From positions 10,646,513 through 10,710,512 of the forward strand of contig CM055739.1 in the NCBI GenBank assembly GCA_029465975.1: DNA of 64,000 nucleotides, in the 5' to 3' direction. Made by a program: the position numbers and the translations under genes. This DNA is from Dallia pectoralis. Lineage: Eukaryota; Chordata; Actinopteri; Esociformes; Umbridae. The notes beneath the pieces are model-generated. The model saw only the letters and a list, made by a program, of their open reading frames with translations, was not told the origin of the DNA and made no database searches. Below, piece after piece: positions 1 through 12,115 of this stretch; position 1 is the stretch's first letter; the number at the start of each line of letters is the position of its first letter.

Positions 1-869
1 GGTCACAGGAACAGGCAGGAACACAAGAGAACCTTGGAAAGCCAGAGCTAGTTAGCGGCGGTAATGCTCTGCTTTTATAGAGGATCAGTGGGTGTTGTAT
101 TGGTGTTGTTGTTAAAGGACAATACAGAGGATGGGTTTTACTGTGGCGTGAGCAACTAGATGGGAAAGTCTCTCCTATCCTTTGTTTATGAGGCGGTTGA
201 CCTCTGAACCCCATCGATCCATCTCCAATTAATACTTTCCCGTCAGTCGTAATTTGTGCAAAACCGAGCAGAGCAATGAGGCGCAACCTAATCGTCCCTC
301 ACTGATGATGTCATCCGCACGGGAACACAGCATGTTGCCTCGCACATTCAAACTCCTCTAGCGGTGACATCATACCTGCAGCCATTCCCCCCACGATGAA
401 TCAATTAAAGGAAAAGCTTTTATCCAAGGCAACTTGCAAATCATCAGCCTCCAGTTGTGTGTGTATGTGTGTGAACAAAGATTTCAGTTTGGTTTCGGGT
501 GTAGCAATATCGGATTTGAACCCTCGGTGTGTCACAGTTCCTGGGTCCGGTGGATTGTGATGGCGGAGGTGAGATCTCTGGTGGGAAAGGGCTCACGGGG
601 TCCCGGGCCAGCCCAGACTGCCAGGGTGTCTGAGGGGAACACCAGAGGCTGAGGTCTGGACCCTCTCCGAATCCTCCAGACTCATCCTTCCTTCCTTCAC
701 ATCACATCTCCCTTCCTGTTGTGGCCCTCAGGCTATCTGTAGCATGCGGCTACTGCCTCTGGTACTGATGTTACAACTCACAGAAAATTTCAGAGACATT
801 CTTGGAAAACAGAGAAAGAGAGAGGGTGATTTGAAGACACCACACTCCCGCTCCATTTATTTATCTCTT
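1..869. other. Single-copy-looking non-coding DNA
   Basis: No protein-like frame, RNA gene or repeat array is visible. Composition is mixed and the frames present are short with no recognisable motif. The last ~80 bases become purine-rich just before the 30-bp array begins. Confidence 0.5.
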
Positions 870-1920
870 TCTACTGATCTCTCCATTAAATACTACTGCT
901 ATTGCTCTCTCTCTAATAAATACTACTGCTACTGCTCTCTCTCTAATAAATACTACTGCTACTGCTCTCTCTCTAATAAATACTACTGCTACTGCTCTCT
1001 CTCCATTAAATACTACTGCTACTGCTCTCTCTCTAATAAATACTACTGCTATTGCTCTCTCTCTAATAAATACTACTGCTACTGCTCTCTCTCCAATAAA
1101 TACTACTGCTACTGCTCTCTCTCCATTAAATACTACTGCTACTGCTCTCTCTCCATTAAATACTACTGCTACTGCTCTCTCTCTAATAAATACTAATGCT
1201 ATTGCTCTTTCTCTAATAAATACTACTGCTACTGCTCTCTCTCTAATAAATACTACTGCTACTGCTCTCTCTCTAATAAATACTACTGCTATTGCTCTTT
1301 CTCTAATAAATACTACTGCTATTGCTCTCTCTCTAATAAATACTACTGCTACTGCTCTGTCTCTAATAAATACTACTGCTACTGCTCTCTCTCCATTAAA
1401 TACTACTGCTACTGCTCTCTCTCTAATAAATACTACTGCTACTGCTCTCTCTCCATTAAATACTACTGCTACTGCTCTCTCTCTAATAAATACTACTGCT
1501 ACTGCTCTCTCTCTAATAAATACTACTGCTACTGCTCTCTCTCTAATAAATACTACTGCTACTGCTCTCTCTCTAATAAATACTACTGCTACTGCTCTCT
1601 CTCTAATAAATACTACTGCTACTGCTCTCTCTCTAATACATACTACTGCTACTGCTCTCTCTCTAATAAATACTACTGCTACTGCTCTCTCTCTAATAAA
1701 TACTACTGCTACTGCTCTCTCTCTAATACATACTACTGCTACTGCTCTCTCTCTAATAAATACTACTGCTACTGCTCTCTCTCTAATAAATACTACTGCT
1801 ACTGCTCTCTCTCTAATACATACTACTGCTATTGCTCTTTCTCTAATAAATACTACTGCTACTGCTCTCTCTCCATTAGACACTACTGTTACTGCTCTCT
1901 CTCCATTAGACACTACTGTT
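870..1920. repeat. 30-bp minisatellite, about 35 copies
   Basis: The unit is 30 bp, built on AATAAATACTACTGCTACTG followed by a CTCTCTCTCT block. It is perfectly phased on the page, with about 35 copies. Variants are simple substitutions: CCATTAAA against CTAATAAA, GCTATTGCT against GCTACTGCT, and AATACA against AATAAA. Because 30 is a multiple of three and the unit has no stop in one frame on either strand, long frames appear on both strands; these are by-products and not genes. The last two units switch to CCATTAGACACTACTGTT and grade into a CT microsatellite, suggesting the array grew out of the pyrimidine tract. Confidence 0.95.
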
Positions 1921-1966
1921 ACCTCTTTCTCTCTCTCTTTCTCTCTCCATCAGACACTACCGCTAC

Positions 1967-2013
<47 letters not shown>

Positions 2014-2035
2014 TCTCTCTCTCTGCATCTCTCTA
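1921..2035. repeat. CT-rich microsatellite flanking the 30-bp array
   Basis: An imperfect (CT)n and CTTT tract continues directly from the 30-bp array. It contains one diverged array unit (CCATCAGACACTACCGCTAC) around 1948-1967, showing that the two repeats share an origin. Confidence 0.85.
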
Positions 2036-2967
2036 CCTATCAATTTCTAATGCTAACTCTCTCCCTCTCCGTTGCTCTCTTTCTCTCCGCGCGCCAGGGG
2101 AACTGGGTACAAGGCCCTGTGAGCACACAGGACTCCACTTTCATGAATCATGCCCACGAAAGAAAGAAGAGGGTGAAAAAAAGATGAGGAAGAGCAAACG
2201 CTTTGAAGAAGGAGAAAGGAGGGGGAAGAAAAGGGGTTGCGGTCCCTAAGATACAAAGACACAAAACTCAGGGGGGGTCAAAGGTCACTGGTTTTCTCCA
2301 CACATCGTACCATCATTAGCTATCTATAGACGCCTATAGACGCTGTATTGATCTCGCAGTGTGAACTAAACACACAACAACCTTGATTCCACACATTAAA
2401 AAAACATACAATATAAACAACGAGCAATTTAGAAGCAGCGCTTTCTTGTTTGTATTCACCCTCCTGTGTCACTGAACTCCCAAATAATCGGACCAGGACA
2501 AATTGACGGTCCTAAAGTACTGTATGTTATCAGGTCAGGTTATGTGGTCGGATAAAAACACATGCATCCTATGAAAAAGTTGTAAGGTCATTGTCCACAT
2601 GAACGGAGAACTCCCACTTTGGTTCCTCGTGTGGTGCGTCACCTGTACGGGTCGAACCGGTCCAGTATCTATACGTGGCGGAGCACGGTACCACCTAATG
2701 CCCATCGCTCCATTTCCACATCACTGAACAATTTCCACAGCTGTACGCCGGATTACTTTCCTGAAATGGGAGAGAAAATGGATTTTCACTTTCCGGTGGG
2801 GACATTTTTAAGACCGCCTCTACACAGGTGTCGGGGGTGTGTGTGTGTGTGAGGGGGGTCTTAATGGAGTTATGCAAATTCCCCCGTGCTAATCCCCTGG
2901 ATAGAGGCATTTCGCCAGAGATGAAAGTTGAACAGTTGTGTTCAACATGGATCCATGCGTTCTAACG
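2036..2967. other. Single-copy-looking non-coding DNA
   Basis: Non-repetitive apart from a short GT run at about 2836-2852. Frames of about 70-77 codons exist on both strands, but they show no domain or protein-like composition. Nothing else is supported. Confidence 0.4.
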
Positions 2968-3279
2968 TGTACAGACTGTGTCAAGTTGGTGTATATCTGT
3001 GCTGTAGTTGTGTACAGATACTGTGTCTAGATGGTGTATATCTGTGCTGTGGCTGTATATAGATAGTGTCTATATGGTGTATATCTGTGCTGTGGCTGTG
3101 TACAGATACTGTGTCTAGATGCTGTATATCTGGGCTGCTGCTATGTACAGATACAGTGTCTAGTTGGTGTATGTCTGTGCTGTGGCTGTGTACAGATACA
3201 GTGTCTAGTTGGTGTATATTTGTGCTGTGGCTGTGTACAGATACTGTGTCTGGATGGTGTATATCTGTGCTGTGGCTGT
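2968..3279. repeat. 45-bp minisatellite, about 7 copies
   Basis: Seven diverged copies of a 45-bp unit containing GTGCTGTGGCTGTGTACAGA and TGGTGTATATC. The starts of GCTGT are spaced 45, 43, 45, 45, 45 and 45 bases apart, so one copy has lost two bases. Copies are visibly more diverged than in the other arrays, suggesting an old and inactive array. Open frames on either strand come from the repeat. Confidence 0.9.
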
Positions 3280-3492
3280 TGAGTTTTTCTCCCATCTGCC
3301 TTCTCTATCAGTAACTGGCTGGTTTCTTTTCAACCCATATCCATCAGGGGTATTTTCCAAGACGGTACATTTAATTCACTTTCATTTTTCATTTGTGTTT
3401 TCAGGTTCTGTTTGCAGTGAAATTAATACATTTGTTCTGTTGTTTTTTCATACATTCCATTTTTATTTGTTGTAGCTTTTCTTTTATTGGCA

Positions 3493-3936
3493 TTGACTTA
3501 ACTGTATCCATGACTTAGCTGTATCCATGACTTGGCTGTATCCATGACTTAGCTGTATCCATGACTTGGCTGTATCCATGACTTAGCTGTATCCATGACT
3601 TAGCTGTATCCATGACTTAGCTGTATCCATGACTTAGCTGTATCCATGACTTAGCTGTATCCATGACTTGGCTGTATCCATGACTTAGCTGTATCCATGA
3701 CTTAGCTGTATCCATGACTTAGCTGTATCCATGACTTAGCTGTATCCATGACTTAGCTGTATCCATGACTTGGCTGTATCCATGACTTAGCTGTATCCAT
3801 GACTTAGCTGTATCCATGACTTAGCTGTATCCATGACTTAGCTGTATCCATGACTTAGCTGTATCCATGACTTAGCTGAATCCATGACTTAGCTGAATCC
3901 ATGACTTGGCTGTATCCATGACTTAGCCTTATCCAT
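3493..3936. repeat. 17-bp minisatellite, about 26 copies
   Basis: The unit is TGTATCCATGACTTAGC, with variants TTGGC for TTAGC and TGAATCC for TGTATCC near the right end. About 26 copies lie head to tail. Edges are slightly degenerate (TTGACTTAACTGTATCC at the left, TTAGCCTTATCCATT at the right). Unit length is not a multiple of three and each frame is interrupted. Confidence 0.95.
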
Positions 3937-4567
3937 TACAATATTTATGTTAATGTGTGATTTTACCTGGCTCAGAAAAAAATTCTCAATTCTCCCAATT
4001 TATCTGGCAGCCTCTGGATCAACTGATCTTCAGAGGTCAAAGACAGAAACCACAAACTACGAGTGTGAGGAGTAACGTGAAGTTAGCAGACTCATAGGTA
4101 ATAATAACGCATTGGAGAGGCGTGTCTACAGCTCGGCATGTGGCTCGTCCAATCAGCATACGTCATCTACGTGTGTGTGTGTTATGGTGCCTGGCCTCTC
4201 GTCTCTGCGTTGTGGGTGACCACCTCCCTGTTTCTCCACCCTCTGTCCCCACCTCCTTCCCTCCTCCGGGTGAGTCACAGGCCCAGCGTGAGCGGGCCTC
4301 TACCCACAACCCCCTGCTGCTTGTTTAGAACAACAACAGAGGGAGACAGAGGAATCAGACAGAAACAGAAAGGAAGGATGGGTGTAGGGAGGGAGGGAGG
4401 GAGGGAGGGATGGTTGGGGCAAGGAGAAGGGAGAGAAGGAGGAGTAGGAGGGAACAAATAAGAATACAGGCAGTGGGAGAGAGGTGATGCTGTGTAGATT
4501 AGCAGTTTTCAAATCTTTCCAGTGCTGGTTTGTTTGCCTTGGCAAAAAGTGATTCTCAGAGCCTTTC
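3937..4567. other. Unique DNA with a GGGA run
   Basis: Unique sequence with a (GGGA)n purine run at about 4386-4412 followed by further GGA-rich DNA. Frames of up to about 125 codons on the minus strand read the polypyrimidine complement (Ser/Pro-rich) and are not believable genes. Confidence 0.45.
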
Positions 4568-4718
4568 GGAGCAGTTGGTAGCTCAGTGGTAGAGTGCATG
4601 CTTTGTGTGTACGACCTCCTGGGTTCGAATCCCAGCTGCTCCCCAGGTCGCCGATGCAAATGAGAAATTCTTCTCAATCAGCCTACATGGTTGAATAAAG
4701 GTTAAATAAATAAAAAAA
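4568..4718 (+). mobile_element. tRNA-derived SINE
   Basis: The head resembles a tRNA. GGAGCAG at 4568-4574 pairs perfectly with CTGCTCC at 4636-4642, and CCA is encoded directly after the stem. An A-box-like stretch (TAGCTCAGTGGTAGAGTG) and a B-box (GGTTCGAATCC) are present. Compared with a normal alanine-type tRNA, about four extra bases sit between the acceptor stem and the D arm, and the anticodon-loop position reads TGT. The head continues without a gap into a body (ATGCAAATGAGAAATTC) and an A-rich tail made of TAAATAAA-type units, the layout of a Pol III SINE moved by LINE machinery. The family name is not claimed. Confidence 0.75.
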
Positions 4719-5744
4719 CCTGTACACTTACCAGCCAACAACCATGAATGGGTTTGTCTGAACCAAAACCTCTCCATGTCCAGGTCAACCCATCGTCCTG
4801 TACTAGCCTTTTGTAGGACACCAACAGTATGCCAGGATTTAAACTTTTAGAGCAGATGCAACTTTATTTAAAAGCTAGCTGTTTATTTTTTATTGTTTTA
4901 GGTTGCATTTTTCCGATTCACAACAGTCCTTTAGACGTTACTTCCTTTCCTGACTCACCAAGAACCTTCTGATCTATATTTCTGATTCTAATTCACAAAG
5001 TATAATGAATAATGTATATTTGTGGATTCAGTAAGAACCTTAAGAACTATCTTTCTGTTACTTATTCCTCTATTTCTTGTTCACTCAGAACCTATAGAAT
5101 AGCTTTCTTTAGCTGTATGCCTTTTTCTCCTTCCTTGTCTCCAGGTATTGACTCAGTCGCGCCGACGCAACTCTGACAGCCTGCAATCCTATTAAGACAT
5201 CTTTAGGGGTGGGCTAATGGAAATTGATCAATGATTTAGATCATTTCAGGTGAAGCCAATTAATCAATGGTCACTGATGAAGACGGTGAACGCCGGGCTC
5301 AGCCCTTCATCCCAGCGGTCCCTGGCACCAGCTCTATGTGGCTCTCAATTAGACAGAGCACCAGGGGGAGTTGGCAGAGAACTTGAAAAACGTTAGAACT
5401 GCATGTCACCTTTAGGGACGTCGTCTCATAGAGAGAAATAGGCAGGTGAAAGGAAACATGATGGAGAGAAAGCAGTTCAATGAGATAAAAGAGGCTGAGA
5501 CTAGATAAGAGATGGCGAAAGACAAAGGGATACAGAGAGAGAAGGTAGAAATGCGATAGATGGAAAATATGCTGTAATTGTAGTGTACTAAATACCTGGA
5601 TGGCCAACCAAAAGCATTGTTTGCTAGACAACGTCTTGGAAACTCTGCATGCAGCGTTTAGCAAAAGTATTCTTAGAATCAGAAGTACCATACATCACGG
5701 AACCCCAAATACCCTAAGTATTTTCAGAGTATATATCACAGAAC
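4719..5744. other. Single-copy-looking non-coding DNA
   Basis: AT-rich unique DNA between the SINE and the 24-bp satellite. A minus-strand frame of 130 codons at 5299-5691 is rich in Leu/Ser/Phe, lacks recognisable domains and is probably chance. Confidence 0.4.
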
Positions 5745-8336
5745 CCCAACATACTGTTTATACCATATAGAAACGTACTGTTTATACCATATGGAAACGT
5801 ACTGTTTATACCATATAGAAACGTACTGTTTATACCATATAGAAACGTACTGTTTAAACCATATAGAAACGTACTGTTTATACCATATAGAAACGTACTG
5901 TTTATATCATATAGAAACATACTGTTTATACCATATAGAAACGTACTGTTTATACCATATAGAAACGTACTGTTTATATCATATAGAAACATACTGTTTA
6001 TACCATATAGAAACGTACTGTTTATACCATATAGAAACGTACTGTTTATACCATATAGAAACATACTGTTTATACCATATAGAAACGTACTGTTTATACC
6101 ATATAGAAACGTACTGTTTATATCATATAGAAACATACTGTTTATACCATATAGAAACGTACTGTTTATACCATATAGAAACGTACTGTTTATACCATAT
6201 AGAAACATACTGTTTATACCATATAGAAACGTACTGTTTATACCATATAGAAACGTACTGTTTATATCATATGGAAACGTACTGTTTATATCATATGGAA
6301 ACGTACTGTTTATACCATATGGAAACGTACTGTTTATATCATATAGAAACGTACTGTTTATACCATATAGAAACGTACTGTTTATACCATATAGAAACAT
6401 ACTGTTTATACCATATGGAAACGTACTGTTTATATCATATAGAAACATACTGTTTATACCATATAGAAACGTACTGTTTATATCATATAGAAACGTACTG
6501 TTTATACCATATAGAAACATACTGTTTATACCATATAGAAACGTACTGTTTATACCATATGGAAACGTACTGTTTATACCATATGGAAACGTACTGTTTA
6601 TATCATATAGAAACGTACTGTTTATACCATATGGAAACGTACTGTTTATACCATATGGAAACGTACTGTTTATACCATATAGAAACGTACTGTTTATACC
6701 ATATAGAAACATACTGTTTATACCATATAGAAACGTACTGTTTATACCATATAGAAACGTACTGTTTATATCATATGGAAACGTACTGTTTATACCATAT
6801 GGAAACGTACTGTTTATATCATATGGAAACGTACTGTTTATACCATATAGAAACGTACTGTTTATACCATATAGAAACATACTGTTTATACCATATGGAA
6901 ACGTACTGTTTATATCATATAGAAACGTACTGTTTATACCATATAGAAACGTACTGTTTATATCATATAGAAACGTACTGTTTATACCATATAGAAACGT
7001 ACTGTTTATACCATATAGAAACGTACTGTTTATACCATATGGAAACGTACTGTTTATACCATATGGAAACGTACTGTTTATATCATATGGAAACGTACTG
7101 TTTATACCATATGGAAACGTACTGTTTATACCATATAGAAACATACTGTTTATACCATATGGAAACGTACTGTTTATATCATATGGAAACATACTGTTTA
7201 TACCATATAGAAACGTACTGTTTATATCATATAGAAACATACTGTTTATACCATATGGAAACGTACTGTTTATACCATATGGAAACGTACTGTTTATATC
7301 ATATAGAAACGTACTGTTTATACCATATGGAAACGTACTGTTTATACCATATGGAAACGTACTGTTTATACCATATAGAAACGTACTGTTTATACCATAT
7401 AGAAACATACTGTTTATACCATATAGAAACGTACTGTTTATACCATATAGAAACGTACTGTTTATATCATATGGAAACGTACTGTTTATACCATATAGAA
7501 GCCTACTGTTTATTACAAATAGAAACATACTGTTTATACCATATAGAAACATACTGTTTATATCAAATAGAAACGTACTGTTTATATCATATAGAAACGT
7601 ACTGTTTATACCATATAGAAACGTACTGTTTATATCATATAGAAACGTACTGTTTATACCATATAGAAACGTACTGTTTATACCATATAGAAACGTACTG
7701 TTTATACCATATGGAAACGTACTGTTTATACCATATGGAAACGTACTGTTTATATCATATGGAAACGTACTGTTTATACCATATGGAAACGTACTGTTTA
7801 TACCATATAGAAACATACTGTTTATACCATATGGAAACGTACTGTTTATATCATATGGAAACATACTGTTTATACCATATAGAAACGTACTGTTTATATC
7901 ATATAGAAACATACTGTTTATACCATATGGAAACGTACTGTTTATACCATATGGAAACGTACTGTTTATACCATATGGAAACGTACTGTTTATACCATAT
8001 GGAAACGTACTGTTTATACCATATGGAAACGTACTGTTTATACCATATGGAAACGTACTGTTTATATCATATGGAAACGTACTGTTTATACCATATGGAA
8101 ACGTACTGTTTATACCATATGGAAACGTACTGTTTATACCATATGGAAACGTACTGTTTATACCATATGGAAACGTACTGTTTATATCATATAGAAACGT
8201 ACTGTTTATACCATATAGAAACATACTGTTTATACCATATAGAAGCCTACTGTTTATTACAAATAGAAACATACTGTTTATACCATATAGAAACATACTG
8301 TTTATATCAAATAGAAACGTACTGTTTACATTTTAA
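5745..8336. repeat. 24-bp satellite, about 108 copies
   Basis: The unit is 24 bp: CCATATAGAAACGTACTG followed by TTTATA. About 108 copies are nearly perfectly phased. Frequent two-state sites are CATATA/CATATG, ACGT/ACAT and TACC/TATC. A rare variant block (AGAAGCCTACTGTTTATTAC) occurs at 7497 and again at 8241, exactly 744 bp or 31 units apart, marking a higher-order duplication. Since 24 is divisible by three and one frame on each strand lacks stops, frames of about 850 codons run both ways (reading repeated ETYCLYHI or YGINSTFP). These have no codon-level sign of selection visible by eye and are treated as repeat artefacts. Confidence 0.97.
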
Positions 8337-8600
8337 ATAAAAACACTGTAAATATCTTAGAGAAACATAATGTAAATACCATAAAGAAACCTACTGTTTA
8401 TTACAAATAGAAACATACTGTTTATACCATATAGAAACATACTGTTTATATCATATAGAAACGTACTGTTTACATTTTAAATAAAAACACTGTAAATATC
8501 TTAGAGAAACATAATGTAAATACCATATAGAAACATATTGTAAATACCATAAAGAAACCTACTGTTGACATACTGTTTATATCTTAAAGAAACCTACTGT
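8337..8600. repeat. Degenerate edge of the 24-bp satellite
   Basis: Diverged 24-bp units extend to about 8600. A block containing CATTTTAAATAAAAACACTG occurs twice, 144 bp (six units) apart at about 8328 and 8472. Higher divergence at the border than in the core is typical of satellites homogenised in the middle. Confidence 0.85.
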
Positions 8601-9458
8601 ATATACTGTAGAAAAAACGACAGAGGGATAGAAGAGAGGACATGGATAACACAAGACAGAAGAGCAATAATTGATAGATGAGAGGAGTGAGAGAAGACCA
8701 GAGACCATATGGCAGAGTAAAGTGTGAATGAACGACTACCGTCCAGGTGGTCATTTGATGGACCTGTCTTCACGACTCGTAAAATATTTCCACAAGTCAA
8801 TAACACTTGAAATTGACACATTTCACATGACATAAACTATGCGTTATTCAACCGGGCCTATAAGCGATTAGGATTAAGCCATGTTATTGAATTCCACCTG
8901 GTGTGTTTATGAAATGGCAATACAATTACATTTCTCAGAAGAAAAATAGCTAAAAGTCAGCAAATAAACGCATTCTTTTCAGCCACATACGTGCAACCAG
9001 GTTTTTCTCTCCACAGGATTTCCTTATCTTCTCTAGCCTCGCTTCGACGTAATTGCTCTGGCTCCGGTTCGCGAGTCGTTCCGGTGTACGTAGTCTACGT
9101 TTATATGAAGTGTGGCGTCAAAGGGCAAAACTAGACTGGAGAGAGACAAAAAGCCCCAGAGCAGCTGAATGACACGAGGGTCTGCGGGGAGATATAGCAG
9201 CTAGCGAGCGTCCTGATCAAATTATTTCCCTTTTCCATAAACACTCATCTCTGCCAGCTCTGGAGGAAGCGGCCTGGTGAGTAATGACAGTCAATGTGTT
9301 TCATGGAAGCCTCCTCAGGAATAATAAGCCTTTATGGGGTAAGTTATAGCTGGGTGAGGATTCCTCCTGACAATGCCTTCACTTACCTAGCCAAGTGCCA
9401 CTACGACTCTGCCACCGGCAAACACCACAGCCCTCCCAAACCCCCGGCATCATATGAC
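8601..9458. other. Single-copy-looking non-coding DNA
   Basis: Unique sequence with no credible coding frame. The stretch around 9190-9340 is balanced in composition and free of repeats. No further feature is supported. Confidence 0.4.
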
Positions 9459-9640
9459 AAACACACACACACGCGCACGCATGCACACACACACGCACCC
9501 ACGCGCACACACGCGCGCACACACACGCGCACATGCACGCACACACACAAACACACACACGCACGCGCACACACACACGCACACACTCACACACACACAC
9601 ACTCACACACGCGCACAAGCGCACACGCGCACACAGAGGA
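9459..9640. repeat. (CA)n/(CG)n compound microsatellite
   Basis: About 180 bp of alternating purine and pyrimidine, mainly CA with CG and TG interruptions (CACGCGCACACACGCGCGCA). Such tracts can adopt Z-DNA. Overlapping frames reading His/Thr or Cys/Val are artefacts. Confidence 0.9.
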
Positions 9641-10243
9641 AACTGAATAATGAGTGGCTATTGTGCTTACTTTATAAACTTGTCAAGTCCCCCTTTTGCA
9701 TTTTATTTCCTGAACAAACTGCATTTCCGCGGTTACGGTAACGGCGAAGGCAGAGGAGCTCCATCTCGGGCCCGGTTAATAAAAACATCAAGCCGTTAAA
9801 AGAGCTGTGGTATTAAAATTGCTGCCGATAAAATATGGATGAATCCGCTTGCGGTCCTTCAGGTGTGTCAGGTGTGATTTAATATCTCGGTCGCAGACTG
9901 GGCGTGTGGTGAGGACGAGAAGATTACTGCGGAGAGCACAGGCAGACAGGGCGACCCCTGACCTCTGACTAGCAGCCAATCGGCTCAGACTGCTGATGGA
10001 GCTGTATGCTATGGATCGGCCGCCGGCGTAGAGGAACGGATTAAAATCTGTCAGATTTACTGATCACAAGACCCACATTAATCTGCAGACCAAACCGTCT
10101 GCGTGTGTGTGTATGTGTGCGTGTCTGCGTGCGTAACTCGTGGCTGACAGCAGCATGTGTGTGTGTGTGTGTGTGGCTCCCGTACTTTGGTTACACAGCT
10201 ACAGGTTAGGAAATGAGCTTCCCCTGGTAGGTTCCTATGACTC
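9641..10243. other. Unique DNA with GT runs
   Basis: Unique DNA carrying short GT tracts at about 10102-10125 and 10155-10173. No gene is supported. Confidence 0.4.
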
Positions 10244-10362
10244 ACAGAGCATGAAGACCAGAGGATGAAGACCAGAGCATGAAAACCAGAAAATGAGGAC
10301 CAGAGCATGAAGACCAGAGCATGAAGACCAGAGCATGAAGACCAGAGCATGAAGACCAGAGC
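10244..10362. repeat. 14-bp minisatellite, about 8 copies
   Basis: The unit is GAAGACCAGAGCAT, repeated about eight times, with diverged members (GAAAACCAGAAAAT) in the middle. Confidence 0.9.
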
Positions 10363-10451
10363 TTTCTACAGCACAATGATGACATCGCCAACACTGGTTT
10401 AATGATTTGACAAGAGCAGCAATACATGCTCACTGGTCTTCTGCCTCAATA

Positions 10452-10517
10452 TCTCTTCCTCTCTGTCTCTCAATATCTCTCACTCTCTCTCTTTCTCTCA
10501 ATATCTCTCCCTCTCTG

Positions 10518-10549
<32 letters not shown>

Positions 10550-10612
10550 TCTTTCTCTCTCTCTCTCACTTTCTATCTTTCTCTTTCTCTGACACTTTCT
10601 CTTTCTTACCTC
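10452..10612. repeat. CT-rich microsatellite
   Basis: Imperfect (CT)n and (TCTC)n with TTTC and AATATCTCTC interruptions. The repeated AATATCTCTC motif every ~25-40 bases suggests a degraded minisatellite inside the tract. Confidence 0.85.
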
Positions 10613-10678
10613 TCTATCACACTCTGTGTCACTGTTGTTTTGCTTTCTTGTTCTTGTTACGTGTGTGTTTGTGTGTGA

Positions 10679-10679
<1 letters not shown>

Positions 10680-10712
<33 letters not shown>
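10680..10712. repeat. (AT)n microsatellite
   Basis: About 16 uninterrupted AT dinucleotides, able to extrude as a cruciform. Confidence 0.95.
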
Positions 10713-10716
<4 letters not shown>

Positions 10717-10800
10717 TTTCCCGGAGTAAAGAGTAGCTCTGTCGAATGATAGGTTACGACCTTCCAAATCTGCTGAGCTCTCAGAACAGAAGTTTGCTTT

Positions 10801-11575
10801 TCTGCTTCTATAGACTGACTCTCTATGTGTCTTTATATCTATACTGCTTCTGTGCTTCTATAGACTGACTCTCTATGTGTCTTTATATCTATACTGCTTC
10901 TGTCATTCTATAGACTGACTGTCTATGTGTCTTTATATCTATACTGCTTCTGTGCTTCTATAGACTGATTCTCTATGTGTCTTTATATCTTTACTGCTTT
11001 TGTGCTTCTATAGACTGACTCTCTATGTGTCTTTATAACTATACTGCTTCTGTGCTTCTATAGACTGACTCTCTATGTGTCTTTATATCTATACTGCTTC
11101 TGTGCTTCTATAGACTGACTCTCTATGTGTCTTTTTATCTATACTGCTTCTGTGCTTCTATAGACTGACTCTCTATGTGTCTTTATATCTTTACTGCTTT
11201 TGTGCTTCTATAGACTGACTCTCTATGTGTCTTTATATATATACTGCTTCTGTGCTTCTATAGACTGACTCTCTATGTGTCTTTATATCTATACTGCTTC
11301 TGTGCTTCTATAGACTGACTCTCTATGTGTCTTTATATCTATACTGCTTCTGTGCTTCTATAGACTGACCCTCTATGTGTCTTTATATCTTTACTGCTTT
11401 TGTGCTTCTATAGACTGACTCTCTATGTGTCTTTATATCTATACTGCTTCTGTGCTTCTATAGACTGACTCTCTATGTATCTTTATATCTATACTGCTTC
11501 TGTGCTTCTATAGACTGACTCTCTATGTGTCTTTATATCTATACTGCTTCTGTGCTTCTACAGAATGACTCTCTA
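10801..11575. repeat. 50-bp minisatellite, about 15.5 copies
   Basis: Unit of 50 bp containing GCTTCTATAGACTGACTCTC and TATGTGTCTTTATATCTATAC. TAGACTGACT recurs every 50 bases from 10811. A TTTACTGCTTTT variant recurs in four units about 200 bp apart (about 10990, 11190 and 11390), pointing to a four-unit higher-order period. Copies are highly similar. Confidence 0.95.
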
Positions 11576-12115
11576 TGTGTTACAGTAATATATCTATACT
11601 GGGTAATATATTCTGCTGTGGCCATCTAAAGTACAACACTGAATACGTAAAAACAGACTGAGAAAGACGTGAACTTTTCTGTTACTCATTGCGTTTTTTC
11701 ATGCTCAATAACACACGCGCGCGCACACGCGCGCACACACAGACACGCACACACACACACACACATTCCCTCACTCTCTGGCTCACCAGGCAGTAACTGG
11801 GGCATGAGTGATCCGGTTTGACCGCTGGGGCCAGTCTTACAGGAAGTCGAGTGTAATTCCATTTCCTCCCCTGGTGATGGAGACCTTTAACCCTGACCCT
11901 TGGCTCAACGCATCAACGCCCCGGGCCAACATGCTGCCCCTACAAGGAACATGCCTAGGTTCGCACACACACACTGAAAAAATATGTGTGAGACTGTGTG
12001 ACCCTGGGCAGTTATCCATAAAATGTGTTTATCTTACTTTGTTGAGCAAATCCATGAACACAAACAAGAGGTTAGTTTGGGAGGAGTCTTTCTAGACAGA
12101 TGAAAACATACATTA
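11576..12115. other. Unique DNA with a CA/CG microsatellite
   Basis: A compound CA/CG run occupies about 11712-11766; the remainder is unique. No coding frame is convincing. Confidence 0.45.

Noticed and set aside
861..1913. 350-codon minus-strand frame (ERAVAVVFIR repeats)
   Set aside because: It is the 30-bp array; the repeat is also open on the plus strand and variation is not codon-structured.
4568..4642. Functional tRNA gene
   Set aside because: Four extra bases before the D arm, genomic CCA and the attached body and A-rich tail fit a SINE better.
5714..8340. 849- and 860-codon frames on opposite strands as genes
   Set aside because: They are translations of a 24-bp satellite with no non-repeat domain, start context or splice signals. 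Openness follows from a stop-free unit divisible by three.
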